NCBI GenBank assembly: GCA_001683735.1
Contig: LUGG01000013.1
Span: forward strand, 806,001 to 870,000
Direction of reading: 5' to 3'
Length of the DNA: 64,000 nt
From: Grifola frondosa
Lineage: Eukaryota > Basidiomycota > Agaricomycetes > Polyporales > Grifolaceae
Shown here: positions 10,626-21,800 of the stretch, in pieces
Layout: every line of letters begins with the position of its first letter
Position numbering within the stretch: position 1 is the first letter of the stretch
Notes under the pieces: model-generated
Databases searched by the model: none
The model's input: only the letters and a program-made list of their open reading frames with translations
What the model was told of the DNA's origin: nothing
Program-made: the position numbers and the translations under genes

Positions 10626-12122
10626 ATGCTGTCGCTCTTTTCACTGTCCTTGCTCGGGCTGCCATTCGTGTGCCACAAGTCATTCTTTTACTCGAGACGA
10701 CACATCTACTACAGGTCTCACATCAATGCGACTGTCGACATGGTGTCGGCGGCGTGGTACGCCGGTTGGCATGCTGAGGATTTTCCGTTGGCGAACGTGA
10801 GCTGGGACAAGTACACCCACATGACGTATTCTTTCGCGTGAGTGGCCAATAGCTTGAGTGCACTTGACGTTTCTGATCCGCAAATCTCAGCGTGACGGTA
10901 CCAAGTGTGCATAACGTGTCACTGGACGGTTCGGATGCTGAGGTTCTACCTAAGTTCGTTGCAGCTGCACACCAGAACGTGAGTACAGCGAGTGTTCTGC
11001 ACAGCCAGCATTGATCGCCGTAAATAAGGGCGTGAAAGCCTTGGTATCGACCGGTGGCTGGACAGGTTCGCGGTACTTCTCGTCCAACGTCGCGACTGAG
11101 GAGAACCGCACAGCATTTGTGAAGACCATCACTCAGTTCGCAACAACGTATGACCTGGATGGCATCGATTTCGAGTGAGTATCAATATCGCTCAATGACT
11201 CTCATCCTCACACCGGCGCCCAGCTGGGAATATCCTGGTAATCAAGGAATCGGTTGCAACGTAATCTCTTCCAACGACACTAGCAACTTCCTCGCATTCC
11301 TGCAGGAGTTGCGCGCAGATTCCGTCGGCAAGAACCTCATTCTCACTGCGGCGACGCCTGTGACGCCCTGGAAGGGCCCCGATGGTAATTCCCTCACAGA
11401 CGTTAGCGCGTTCGCGAAGGTCCTAGATTGGGTCGCGATCATGAATTACGACGTCTGGGGCAGCTGGAGCAGTGCTGTCGGCCCGAACGCGCCGCTGAAT
11501 GATACCTGTGCCCTCCCGACAGACCAGCAGGGGAGTGCTGTCAGTGCACTCAAGGCATGGACGGCGGCTGGCATGCCTGCGCATCAGACCGTGCTCGGCG
11601 TTGCGTCATACGGGCATTCGTTCCACGTGGATGCGTTGGATGCGCTCGAGTGTGACGACGACAGCAGTGTGCTCGCTGCATTCCCAGCGTTCAACGCTTC
11701 GCAGCAGCCGATCGGGGACAAGTGGGATGATCCCGCGGGCACAGATGTTTGTGGACAGACTACAGGTCCCGGGGGTAACTTCGACTTTTGGGGCTTGATT
11801 GATGCAGGGTTCCTATTCTCCAATGGATCAGTTGCTTCAGGCATTGACTATCGCTTCGATGAATGTTCTCAAACTGTGAGTTTATCATATCTGTCTGAAT
11901 ACCGTACTCACCGGAGGTACGTGCTAGGCTTACGTCTATAATCGGACATCGGAGATTATGGTCTCGTTCGACAATGCCGATGCTTTTGCTGCAAAGGGAG
12001 AGTTTATTAAAGCGAACAACCTCCGCGGCTTCGCGATGTGGGAAGCAGGCGGTGACTCCGGTGATATCTTGCTGGATTCTATCCGGGAGGCTTCTGGATT
12101 CGATGATGATGATGATTGCTGA
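10626..12122 (+). CDS. Secreted GH18 chitinase
   Basis: Endo-type glycoside hydrolase family 18 enzyme that cuts beta-1,4-GlcNAc linkages of chitin by substrate-assisted catalysis; presumably exported for cell-wall remodelling or feeding. The start at 10626 gives a hydrophobic signal peptide (MLSLFSLSLLGLPFVC). The mature domain begins at AAWYAGWHAEDFPLANVSW. Splicing the exon ending at 11174 to WEYP after 11223 restores the active-site signature DLDGIDFDWEYP with catalytic Glu. Further strands: VKALVSTGGWTGSRYF, LDWVAIMNYDVWGSWS and LRGFAMWEAGGDSGDIL. Four introns with clean GTGAGT-type donors lie at about 10839-10890, 10981-11029, 11175-11222 and 11876-11931. Several NxS/T sites fit a secreted protein. 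The protein ends in five Asp and a Cys, with no binding module or GPI signal. Length near 400 residues is usual for a single-domain GH18. Confidence 0.95.
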
Positions 12123-14093
12123 ATGCCTGCTGGTCATGTCTTGGAAGGTCGTAATCATTCGGGGCTCGAGTCTTCCGCGCTATACATGGACACGGTTTTG
12201 TCTCTAGTTGGGTAATTCTCGTCCGTAGTTACTGTTGATTCTGTTGTTGTGGCGGCCGGTGCCGTCTCCCTAATCATGCACGCTGTATCGATATGTCGCT
12301 GTCTTCTATGCACCCAGCCGCATTCCGCCCGTAGGATCGTCTCATTCAGTCACCTGCTGACATGGACAAGTGGACGACGTACTGCATCACATCGCATGTG
12401 GGCGATATGGCGGCGACGATCCCCGCTCGGACCGCCTCTATAACTTCTCCGAGACTTGCGGCTGGCACGCAAATTGTCCCCGAGTCTCCAACGCAACCAA
12501 GTCTCGCATGATGTTAAAGGCCACGGCTGCTAAGACGGAAGCGAATGAGTCACGGTAGTTGTTGACCGTGGTGGCACCGAAATTCGATTCTTCTTGTCAC
12601 GTGCACTCGAGTGCTCAGAATCTTTCGATCACGATCTTGGACCCACGTGGCGATTTTCCGCCACTTTCACAATCCGACCCGGCGACAGAAACAAGCTTGC
12701 AGGTCGATGCTGCTTCATGATATTCATGGGCTGTACAGGATTGCCTCAAAGTCTGGGGCTTTCACGCAGTGAGTGATGGGTTTTATGACATGATCGCCGC
12801 TAATTTCGTCAATGCTATGCATTGGCGGTGGATAGATGAATCATAAAAGCATCGAGCCATATGGCCGCGTTGCAATGATCGCGACTCGGAGGATTCTTAC
12901 CCCGTTTGTTTCTCTTTCTCTGCTGCTAGTTAGTGGTATCCTTGGCTGATTACATCTAGTTGCAGGTTTTAGAGCCATTCACTCTTGAGGCGGTTCATGA
13001 TGGCGCGCTGATGGGATGCAATGGGATGCCAAGATGTAGATGGCTGCGTTATTAAGGATGGTTTTAGTAAGTTCTGGATATGTTTGCTCATGTATCATTT
13101 ATCTTCGCAACACACAGGTCTTACACATCTACCGCTGGACAAAGTACTGTCACATAGTCTTCCAAAACAACCCCCTGGGACCGCTAAGGTTCGTCATCGC
13201 CTTTGTGTCATTCAAGTTGTTCATCCACTAGACAGCTCATCCCGTTTTAACCGCTGATTCTTGAGCATATTTTGCCGGAAGATGCCATATGCAAATACGA
13301 CGAGTTTACTCGCTACTCGCACTTCCCATGCATTTTGTTCCGATCACGACGTTGTGGCTTTGGTCATAGCGCATCCTCAGCTTCTTCATGGGCGCTGGTC
13401 ATGTGTCCTCGGCACGTCAGATACGTACCACATCTTTGTTGTTGGCCGAGCTTATCCACCATCGTGAGCGCCGTGATATTCAAGGTTTGTCGGGATCATT
13501 GATAATTATCAGTGTTAGGTACGAACTCCTGTGGGCGCGCAGTGCTGTCGGCTGACGGTGTGATAACGTTCAGTTCTATATAGACGTTGTTCCTAGCGAA
13601 TGTATGAGCATGAGTCTGTCAAGCAGGTCTGTATGGTGTTATGTGTGCAGAAGATGGTCTGTCAAGTTTAGTCAGGGCATCGTGCTTCTTCGACGCCCGC
13701 GACCAGCGTAACAGTGATATACTAATCGGTCCTTTATTCCAAGCGACCAGTCGCGCGCTGGAAGGGTCGCATGATCCAAACCGCACCGCAGAAATAGTGT
13801 CATTCCGAGATGTTTCTAGCAAACATGCAGCTATATGACTCACTAGTTGAGTAGCAATGTGGATTGTATTTTATCGTAGATGCGGGAGAACGAGCACGAT
13901 GCACGTCAAACATGCAAGAGCCTAACCACCCAATTCACTTCCATCCTCCGATTCAAGCGCATTCCCTGACGCCAAACACACAAAACGTAATCAATCACAG
14001 CACCATTTCACTCACGAGTTCGCTGCTCCGACGCGCAAAACGGAGAGTTGGGGCGCAATCGCGCCCCATCTCAATGGCGGCGCCTTTCATGTC
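12123..14093. other. Gene-poor region with possible decayed membrane-protein remnant
   Basis: Nearly 2 kb without a convincing gene. The stretch 13110-13230 reads QVLHIYRWTKYCHIVFQNNP and then a hydrophobic segment, which resembles the loop plus helix of basidiomycete DUF6534-type membrane proteins, but the frame closes at once. Other short open frames (12249-12443, 12370-12558, 13272-13502, 13641-13838) show no domain. Reads best as relic or non-coding DNA. Confidence 0.3.
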
Positions 14094-14885
14094 GTGCCTG
14101 ACATTTCTGCATTCAGTCGGAAGAAAGGGCGGATACAGCATATCGCACAACGCGCGGCGCAAGATCCTGCCGCGGCATGGCTGTGCCCCAGCTTACCTTA
14201 CAAATTCTTGATCGAGCTTGGCACTTGCAAGCAGACGGTCCGGAGCTCCATGATTAATGAAGCTGCATCCGAGCTGTTAAGACACACTATGCGTCTTTTC
14301 CGCCTCTCCCTCCGTCCATCGGACAACATGCACCCACACGCACCCCCGCTAGCACCTGAAACGCCACGGAACAGACCATCGTCTCCTTCCTGGCGTTCTC
14401 GGCGAGATCGAGTGTCCGACAAGCCAAGACCACTAATTGCGCGCAAGATTTTCATCGAGATCATTTTGACTGCGCGCCACGACTGTATGCATAGTCGCGC
14501 ATTGTCCGGGCCTTGGCGCGGACCGCCTGGCGGCCGTGGGCGTGCGTCATCGAGGCCATCGAGGCGGGCGCACGCACCGGACCTTCCGCAGATGAAATTG
14601 TGTATCACTAAAGCCGAAGCGGTGCTTCACCGGGCCTCCCAAAAGGGAGGAATCGCTGCGCTAGCGGTGGCACTGGTGACCTTGGTGAGACCGTGCACTA
14701 GGCTGATCCATGAGAACCAGCGATGTATCAGACGAGCACGCGCCCAGCTAGAAGAGGTCCAGAGAAGTTGCCAAAATCAATGCGCTGTGATACATATTCG
14801 ATGGACAGATGGTGCTCTCTGTTCAGAGGAGGGCGCTCGCATTGCATGTGTTCCAGAAAGGCTCCGTGAGGCACAGCAAGTGTGA
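14094..14885 (+). CDS. Long open frame, hypothetical, weak support
   Basis: An uninterrupted frame of 263 codons. No domain, signal peptide or membrane helix is recognised; the product is Arg-rich and of mixed composition. A 136-codon frame on the opposite strand (14198-14608) overlaps it, so one of the two could be a chance product of GC-rich DNA. It has none of the intron density of neighbouring genes. I list it only because of its length; it may not be a gene. Confidence 0.2.
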   Translation: MPDISAFSRKKGRIQHIAQRAAQDPAAAWLCPSLPYKFLIELGTCKQTVRSSMINEAASELLRHTMRLFRLSLRPSDNMHPHAPPLAPETPRNRPSSPSWRSRRDRVSDKPRPLIARKIFIEIILTARHDCMHSRALSGPWRGPPGGRGRASSRPSRRAHAPDLPQMKLCITKAEAVLHRASQKGGIAALAVALVTLVRPCTRLIHENQRCIRRARAQLEEVQRSCQNQCAVIHIRWTDGALCSEEGARIACVPERLREAQQV

Positions 14886-15316
14886 TGGTGATGGCACAAA
14901 AGGTAAGATCAGCCAGTCGGTGAATCACTGAACAGTCCATCTGTGGAATATATCTGATAGTGCCATCGGTCGCTGCATGGATGTATCATCAAGATGGGAC
15001 ACCACCTACAGGTTGCTTTTACTACGATATAATATTGCGAGATTTTCCGTGATGCGATCAGTTGTTGTGTATGACAAGTATTGGAGTCATCCTGTGCGTG
15101 AGGAAAAGATTCTGTGCGAGGAGAGGAACGATGGTTGCGTTAGAAACATTGTATGTGAGGGCGCACCATGAGTCATGCACACGCATGGTTCCGAGGTGGA
15201 GGAAGGCAGTCGAGATGCCAAATCAGTATTTGATCGAACCGGTAATCTCCCACACCAGGAATCTGAGATGACAGAGAACATTCCATGGCAGGCGCGTGTG
15301 TGGGTCAAGGGGCACG
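14886..15316. other. Intergenic, nothing recognised
   Basis: Short unlinked open frames only. No domain, RNA or repeat recognised before the hairpins that begin at 15317. Confidence 0.4.
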
Positions 15317-15361
15317 AAGCGCAATATTAACTAGTTGCGCTTTTACCCGTGGCTTCGCCAC
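15317..15361. repeat. Two adjacent perfect hairpins
   Basis: AAGCGCAA at 15317-15324 pairs perfectly with TTGCGCTT at 15335-15342 around a 10-base loop that contains CTAG. Seven bases on, GTGGC at 15349-15353 pairs with GCCAC at 15357-15361 around TTC. An A/T-rich stretch follows. The arrangement could be a transcription-terminating or transposon-end structure; no function can be assigned from sequence alone. Confidence 0.65.
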
Positions 15362-15415
15362 TAATAAAAATATATATTGTATTTTTCGGAAAATGAGAAA
15401 AAAAATGAGTTGTCG

Positions 15416-15506
15416 CCCGTTATTTTCCCGTTACCGTTCCCGTTATGGGTTCCCGTGACCATGCCCGTGATGTTCCCGTCACATTTTTTCCCGTCACCGT
15501 TCCCGT
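15416..15506. repeat. Degenerate CCCGT repeat, period about 12 bases
   Basis: Eight CCCGT cores start at 15416, 15427, 15439, 15452, 15464, 15475, 15490 and 15502, giving spacings of 11, 12, 13, 12, 11, 15 and 12. Cores are usually preceded by TT and followed by T/G/C plus A. A further CCCGT sits in the neighbouring hairpin at 15346-15350. It is not a simple microsatellite and does not code. Confidence 0.7.
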
Positions 15507-16983
15507 TAGGGGCGAGGGTTGCCCGCCATGTGGCAACATGTGCTCGCCATGTGAAGTAAGCGCCCCTTCGTCCCCTTCTTATTAGATTGTCTTAATATCT
15601 CAGGAAATTCTGCCAAACAGGCGAGTACGCCAATTTGGTTTGCCTGCCCCAACAGAATATTTATATGGAGGCAAATCGCGGGAATTATGCACGATGGGCA
15701 GGATGTCATTCCGCGATGGAGATGTGCACGTACATCATCATAATCATAACGTACAAGGACTATGCGTGCATCTTGCTTCGATCTGCAGCTAGCTTGCGAA
15801 CGTTGTGCGCCATCAATGTTTGAAACACATTCCCAGCGCATGTCAGACGAGTCTGTTGCAGTAAAGGGTGCGATCAGGACGCATTGGACAACGAAGGATT
15901 TCCTAGATTTCGGAATGGCAAAACACAAGTGCCTCGGTTGTTGTGTGTTCAGCTGCATCTAGCTGCATACGCTCAGATAAGGCCGGGTCGCCCAGGAGAA
16001 TAACGGGGCAGGGCAAGTCTGGGCCGGTGCATTGTCGGGGGAAGATACAACCGGGGTTGCAAAACGTACATATGTAGCATATGTTTGGGCCGATTGGCAC
16101 CGGGACAGGACGCTGAATAATTTGTGGACAAGTAGCGAGAACATTCGAGGATCTCGTGCTCCCGCTGTTCTCACCGGAAGATCACGTTGGAAGTTACGAA
16201 CGCAGAAGGCAGGCGGAGCCAAGGCGAAGATGCGGCGCGAAGGAGCTCAGTCCAAGTTTGTTGCACCGCCTTGGCGGATATGTACTTGACATTGACGAAT
16301 TTAGGAGGAGCTTAAAGGCTATAAGATTTATTTGTGCATTTGTCAACCCCGATCCTGTCACGGAACTGCTCGGCTTCTCGGCGCGCCTCGACGGCGCGTC
16401 ACAAAGTCTAATTTTTTTTCTTTTTTTTTTTTTTTGCAATGCGACGTATTCGGTACAGCGAGTGCGCCCTGTGTGCCCGGCGCGGAGCGGCCCTGCGCAG
16501 AGCGAGATATGGATAAGCGCATATATGCACGCGCATGCGCATACAATATGTGTGACTCGAAGATGGAGTCGAGGCTGGGACGGCAATGATTGACCGCTGT
16601 GAGAGAGGGAGGGTCGCTGGATGAGCGGCTTTTGACGAGGGGGCGGCAAAGGGCGGCTCATATGACCGTGATGCGGCACGCGTCTTGGTTTGCTGTTATT
16701 GGGCAAGCGCTGTGCAAGTGTTTGCAGCTCTTGTCGCCACGTTCCGTAACTTCCGCTCGCCAAGTCTCATACAAGTACGCACCCCGCAATGCAATATTGT
16801 CTCTCTACTTAGCCTTCAATCCTTCGCCCTCGTCCTCGACGTTCCTGTGCGTCCCACCCTCCCTTTTCTGGGCGCGTCTCTTTCCCGACGCCGACCGCCC
16901 CTTTGTTTTTCCCTGGTCCGCAGTCTTCTACCCTCCGCAGTGGCCGACCTTCGCCTTTTTTCGTGTATCCTACTATTTTTATA
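15507..16983. other. Intergenic and presumed promoter region
   Basis: About 1.5 kb before the Zn2Cys6 gene. It contains a T-rich homopolymer tract near 16412-16435 and a pyrimidine-rich leader from about 16800 to the start codon. Short open frames show nothing recognisable. Confidence 0.4.
16412..16435. repeat. Poly-T tract
   Basis: Two T runs interrupted by a single C. Likely a simple-sequence or nucleosome-excluding tract upstream of the transcription-factor gene; it could also be the tail of an old retroposed sequence inserted on the other strand. Confidence 0.6.
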
Positions 16984-19264
16984 ATGGCCGAGAAGCGGGA
17001 ACCCAATCCTTCTCCGGGCCCGACAACATTGCAAAGGGGTGCGTTCTTTTTCGAGTGTGGCGGATGTACTTATTGGTCTTACTCGGCCCCATGCTGTGCA
17101 TGCTGTGTTTCAGGAAAAGCTTGTTTGCGTTGTCGGAAGCGGAAGATGGTTCGCTTTCACCGCTTCTTTGTCCTCGATCGATGCTAACTCCCACCCGACC
17201 CCACAGAGATGCGATGGCGCCAAGCCCGCCTGCCTCCAATGTGTCCGTGCGAAGAAGACAGAAGCGTGCGAGTACGATGACGGCAAGGGCAAGACTCGCA
17301 CCCAGCTCATGCGCGAACATATAGCTCGCCTCGAGATGCGCGTCAAGGAGCTTGAAAACCCGGAGCAGTCCGCGCCCTCCATGACCCTCTTCGACCCCCA
17401 CGCGCTCTCACCCTATTACTCCGAGTCATCCTCGTCCTCCAGCTACGACTCTCCAGGCAAGCTCAGTCTCTCTACCTCTGCGTCACCTGTACCCTTTCCA
17501 CTGGGTGAGCACGACGTCCGTCCGCACACGATGAGCCCCTTGACGCTAAGTCACGTAGACATGGACCCATCTTGGGAGGCCCAGTGGAGCAGCATGTCGG
17601 TAAGCATGTTTGCTGCCGCACGTATGCATGCGCCTAACACTGTGCAGGAATTTCCGCCTCCCGGGCAGGTGAACGGATCTTACGCGAACGCCGAAGATCC
17701 TCCGGTCGAGCTCGCACAGATGCTGTAAGCTACTTCTTCGCCTCGTCTCGCTACGACGTGATTAATTCTGACAACACCCAGATTGGAGATCTTTCTCCCC
17801 CATCGACATCAATGTGGGCTCGAGTTGCACGTTGGTCGTCTCCGCGACTCGCTCAGCCTCCCATCATCAGAGCAGCATCACCCCGTCCTCATGAACTCGA
17901 TCTATCTCTGGGCATGTTATCTCTCCCGCCCAGGATCATTAAGCGACAACGAGCCACTCTATCTGTCGCGTGCGCTCGCTGCAGTGAGCGATGCCCTTCA
18001 CTACCCGACGAAGGCCATCGACCTGATTCAGGCGTTGTGTCTGCTCTCGATATATTACATGTCGAACGGGCGGCTGTTTGAGGGCAGCTACTACTGTGCG
18101 ATGGCTGCATCACTTTCGATACAGTGCCGACTGCATCAGATCGGGTCAGACGAGATGGCACCATCTCCCATCGTCAATGATTGGGATGTCATCTTCCAGC
18201 TCGATCCACCCAAAGACGGCATCGAACGCGGGGAGCGGATCTTGACTTTCTGGCAGGTCTACAACCTCGACCGGTGCTGGTCTGTCGTGCTTCAGAGACC
18301 GGCGACATTGCCCGATAGCGACCATCCATGGAGCTCCATCAGCACACCTTGGCCACAGCGCATGGAGGAATACGAATCTGTAAGCAGCATTGTTATCCTC
18401 CGCTGTTTCAGTGCTGACAGCGTGGCACTCGTTTTAGGGCGATCTTGACGCTGGTAGGGGCTCTCCGACCATTCGCGGATTTTTTGTACAACAGCCCAAG
18501 CGACAGCTGTCAGTGGCTTCTCCACATCGGCCCTGCGCGTCAAGGCCTCTGCGCTCTTCGAAGGGGCGAATCGCTTATCCTCCAGCTGGAGTCCGCGTCA
18601 GCGCCATTCTCCCGTCCTCCCCCTGGTCGAACGCTTAACATGCTTGCCCGCAGGATCCCTCGCTTCGAACGTGTTTTCCGAGAATTTCGGCGCGTTCGAG
18701 CATACCATCATACGCTTCACCACGACGCTGGTCCCGCTGCACCAAGTAGGGGCCTCCATGCCTGACGATAAATACGCCTTACTCGTGATCCACAGTCTCG
18801 CCCATGCATCGATGATCCGCCTGCATGCCCCGTTTATGCGGGACGACCCCGTCTCGCGCGAGAAGTGTCTCCGTGCGGCGCGGTCTTTGATCCTTGTAAC
18901 CAAACACATCACTGAACTGGACTTTGCTTTTCTTGATCCTCTGATCGGAGTACGTCTCCCTCTTTTCATGCGCGATGTGTGGCTGATGTGAAACATTGAT
19001 CTTGATTGCAGCCTTGCTGGGTCAGCGCGGCGAAAGTACTGGAGTTCGAACTTGTGCGCCTGCAGACAGCCTGGCCTCCACTGAACAGCATGGAGGTCCG
19101 CGGCGAGCTCGAAGCCCTCCTGTACGTTATGACCAAGCTCAGCATCAGGTTCCCCCTCCTAGGTCCGTACGCACCGCCGCATCTACGTTCTCTGATCGCT
19201 GACGGCGCTTCCGCGCGCAGTGTATCAGTCTGCAAAGCTCCAAAATTGCCTCGATGGCAAGTAG
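16984..19264 (+). CDS. Zn2Cys6 transcription factor with fungal_trans domain
   Basis: Nuclear fungal-specific transcription factor. The start at 16984 gives MAEKREPNPSPGPTTLQRG; a 72-base intron is removed and the binuclear cluster follows: KACLRCRKRKM joined across a second intron to RCDGAKPACLQCVRAKKTEA, supplying C-x2-C-x6-C...C-x2-C-x6-C. A coiled-coil linker (REHIARLEMRVKELENP) and a Ser-rich region come next. The middle-homology fungal_trans domain starts at LEIFLPHRHQCGLELHVGRL (about 17782) and includes IDLIQALCLLSIYYMSNGRL and YNLDRCWSVVLQRP. Later exons (about 18640-18950, 19010-19160) continue it. The last splice gives VYQSAKLQNCLDGK and a stop at 19262-19264. One frame change without an intron occurs near 18525, before the segment read as ALRVKASALFEGANRL. 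Target genes are unknown; some family members act on carbon-utilisation genes. Confidence 0.85.
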
Positions 19265-20391
19265 CCTGCGCGCTGCTTGCCGACGTCTGACGAACCATGC
19301 GGGAGACGAGCGCCTGTCCGACTGCTGGACCCCCGCGCGTCCCGGTCCGCCCCTGGCCTCTTCCTACACGCAGACATGCATCACGTTCATTCATGAACCC
19401 TTACGCTCGCTACCGCCCGTCTCCTGTTGTATCGGCGCGCGCCGCCTGAGTACCAGGCTCGCACCCTCGTTCGGACTGCGCTACGCATTGCGGACATACT
19501 TGTTTGAGTTTCGGACTGCCGGACTCCCACATGGACTTGTTTTAGTGCTCGTACCCTTCGGACTAATCTGTATCTATTTTACAACTAGGACTTAGTGTCT
19601 CGGACTATCCACACTGTACCCGTAGCACCATCGCATTCGCAGTTTTCTTCGTTACGTTTTCGCGGACGATTGTAGAACTAGACAATTCGTATAAATTCTG
19701 CTTACTTAGGTTCATCTTACTTACCTATACATACTATACACGTACTGTTTTTGTCTTCTCCAGCATCCCCCTCTCCTCCTCTTTGCTTTCGTTAGCTTCT
19801 CCTTCGCCTTCGCCGTCTTGAAGACCCGGACTTTTTTCGCGCTTCCGCTTCCGCTTCGCATGGACTCTGCAGGTCACGCCGCGTCGCGTCGTCTCCCACT
19901 TCCGTCGGCTCGGACCAGGGACTTTGTAGGCCCACGGGCATACGTACTACGTACGAGATGGACTCGGATTGCGTTCCGTAGCATGGACTACATACTTAAA
20001 GGCTCCGTACTAACCAAATCCAATCCGAAAGAATCAGAACTTTACAGACAATCATCATATTTCCCATGCGAGACGTGTTTCTTTGTGCAATTGAGCCAGA
20101 GTCTGGCATAATGTACAGTAAGTTACATATACAAGTAATACAAAACTAATGTCATGATATCATGACAGCATGGGACCTTGTCTGATTTGCTCTTCACGGC
20201 TCTTCACATAACAGCGGAGAATGGGTGGACGCGCTCGTGCGGAGCGGCAATTCTAGCCTCCCGCCTCGAGTCACGCCCGGTGTTCGCGCGTGCCTGATCG
20301 TCGGGCAGATCAGCTTTGGGGAACCGCGCCCGATCAGATGGTGGTCACCACGGCAATACATTCCGCGCGCGTGCCTAGGCCCGGGCAATTA
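19265..20391. other. Convergent intergenic region
   Basis: About 1.1 kb between converging genes. Many copies of GGACT/CGGACT are scattered over 19470-19990, not tandem. Open frames here (e.g. 19818-20111) have no recognised domain. Part of 20190-20390 may be 3' untranslated sequence of the minus-strand gene. Confidence 0.4.
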
Positions 20392-21800
20392 TTATGGAGG
20401 CACAGGGAGGAGCCCCGCGAGCCCTTCGAACCAGCGCACCGCCGCGGCGACCGTGCGGACGGCGGCATCGCTCGCGCCGAGCCGGAGGTCGGGCGGAAGC
20501 GGGCGTCCTCTGGAGGAACGGCAGCGTGCGGTAGCAGATCTCGAGCTGCGAGCGGAGGTGCGGGGACGCCGTGAGCGTGATGGGTAGTGCGTCCACGCCG
20601 GGCTCGACTTCCCATGATGCGAGGACGTCTGTTGGGAAAAAGAACGAGGGAGAGGGAAGGGAGAAGAGAAGAATATCAGCGAGATGCCATCGATCCGCAC
20701 AAAGGGCGGCTGATGCAGACGCACTTTCGAGGAGGACGATGTCGCCCTTCTTGATGCCCGGCGCGTCGTCCTCGAGGGACGCGCCGCCCCAGCTCTCCGC
20801 GACCTCGCGCCATGCGGTCAGCCTGCACACGGCGCCGTCCGCGTCGCCGAGGACGAGCTTGAGGAGCGAGACCTCTTTCCCGGCCTCCGCGCCCTTCTTG
20901 ATCCGGATGGCATCGGGGCCATCAACTTCTAGCACCGCCACGAGAACTGTAACTTGCAGAGCCCTTGGGCTGTCGCCACCGATTGCCTGTGCATGGTTCG
21001 ATAGCGCCGTGAGCGATGTGAGAGAGTGCAGGCTGAAGTAGAATGCGGGGAAGCGCGCGATGGAGGAGGCGTCCGAAGAGTCGTAGGACTCCTGTGTTTC
21101 TGCGTCTGAAATGCGAGCGGGCGTGGGACATGCTTGCGGTTCCATGGAGGAAGGATAGACCTGACTTGGATTCAGCTGGGTTGCCTGTGGTGTCCTGGGC
21201 CGTGGCGGCCAGGTGATGACGGTTGTCTGGTCTGGGACTGGAGTCAGCTTCGATAAACTGGGGATCGTATAGATTTGTCATGCCTGGAGCATCCAGTCGT
21301 CTAGTATCACCGACATCTATTTCTGAATCATTCGGATCCTCCGTCTGAGAGTCATGGAAGATGATGTTCTCGTACAACAGTGATATTCGACGGCTAGCCG
21401 CTTCTACTGTGGCCGGAGGGAGGTTAAGGGGAGGAGGCGACTGGGAAGGGATACGCGAGACGGTGTGCCAATGATATGAATTGGCTGGATAGATGATCTC
21501 ATTGGCCGAAGGCGCCCCTGTGAAGACACGAAAACGGGCCATGCTTGTCTTGCGAAGCTCTGCGCTTTCCCGGAATTTCGCACGACACGATAGCCTTAAT
21601 TTGAGTGGCGCCTGTGCTGCCGCAAGACAAAGGAACGAGGTGTTTAAGTTCGCGAGGAAGATAGAAGCAAGGCATGGAATTCTGCTGACCGGGCTTTGAT
21701 GTGGCGCTGCAGATACGCCGTTGATATACAATGCACGTTCTAACGTCAAGAAGTTGATATCAGTACAAAGGCATTCCATATCGATGAAATTGGATGGCAA
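20392..21800 (-). CDS. OB-fold protein, probable ssDNA-binding type
   Basis: Hypothetical nuclear protein with one recognisable OB-fold-like segment. On the minus strand the exon from about 21145 down reads VLVAVLEVDGPDAIRIKKG, then KLVLGDADGAVCRLTAWRE and GIKKGDIVLLE: the strand order and 'L-DxDGxxxLxxW...GDxVLL' pattern are typical of OB folds in RPA- or shieldin-like proteins. The upstream exon (21800 to about 21250) is open but low in conserved features, with Ser/Pro-rich and acidic stretches. An intron near 21190-21280 joins the two frames. At the C-terminus the best continuation (LRLGASDAAVRTVAAAVRWF, ending at a stop by 20392) lies in a different frame from the OB segment, so a base is apparently missing near 20500 or an unseen intron exists. 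The start at 21800 is a guess. The specific complex it serves is not determined. Confidence 0.5.

Noticed and set aside
13110..13502. DUF6534-type membrane-protein gene
   Set aside because: One loop-plus-helix piece is suggestive, but no second conserved segment could be found in any frame; kept only as a comment on the gap.
15317..15361. Helitron 3' end
   Set aside because: A hairpin and CTAG are present, but CTAG is inside the loop, not downstream of the hairpin, and no 5' TC end or Rep/helicase was found.
15412..15510. CRISPR-like array
   Set aside because: The CCCGT cores are only five bases with 6-10 bases between them, and the genome is eukaryotic; there are no true repeats and spacers.
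20922..21200. Continuation of the 21800 minus-strand frame through the OB-fold exon
   Set aside because: The tail of that open frame is Arg/Pro-rich and overlaps the clearly conserved OB segment in another frame.
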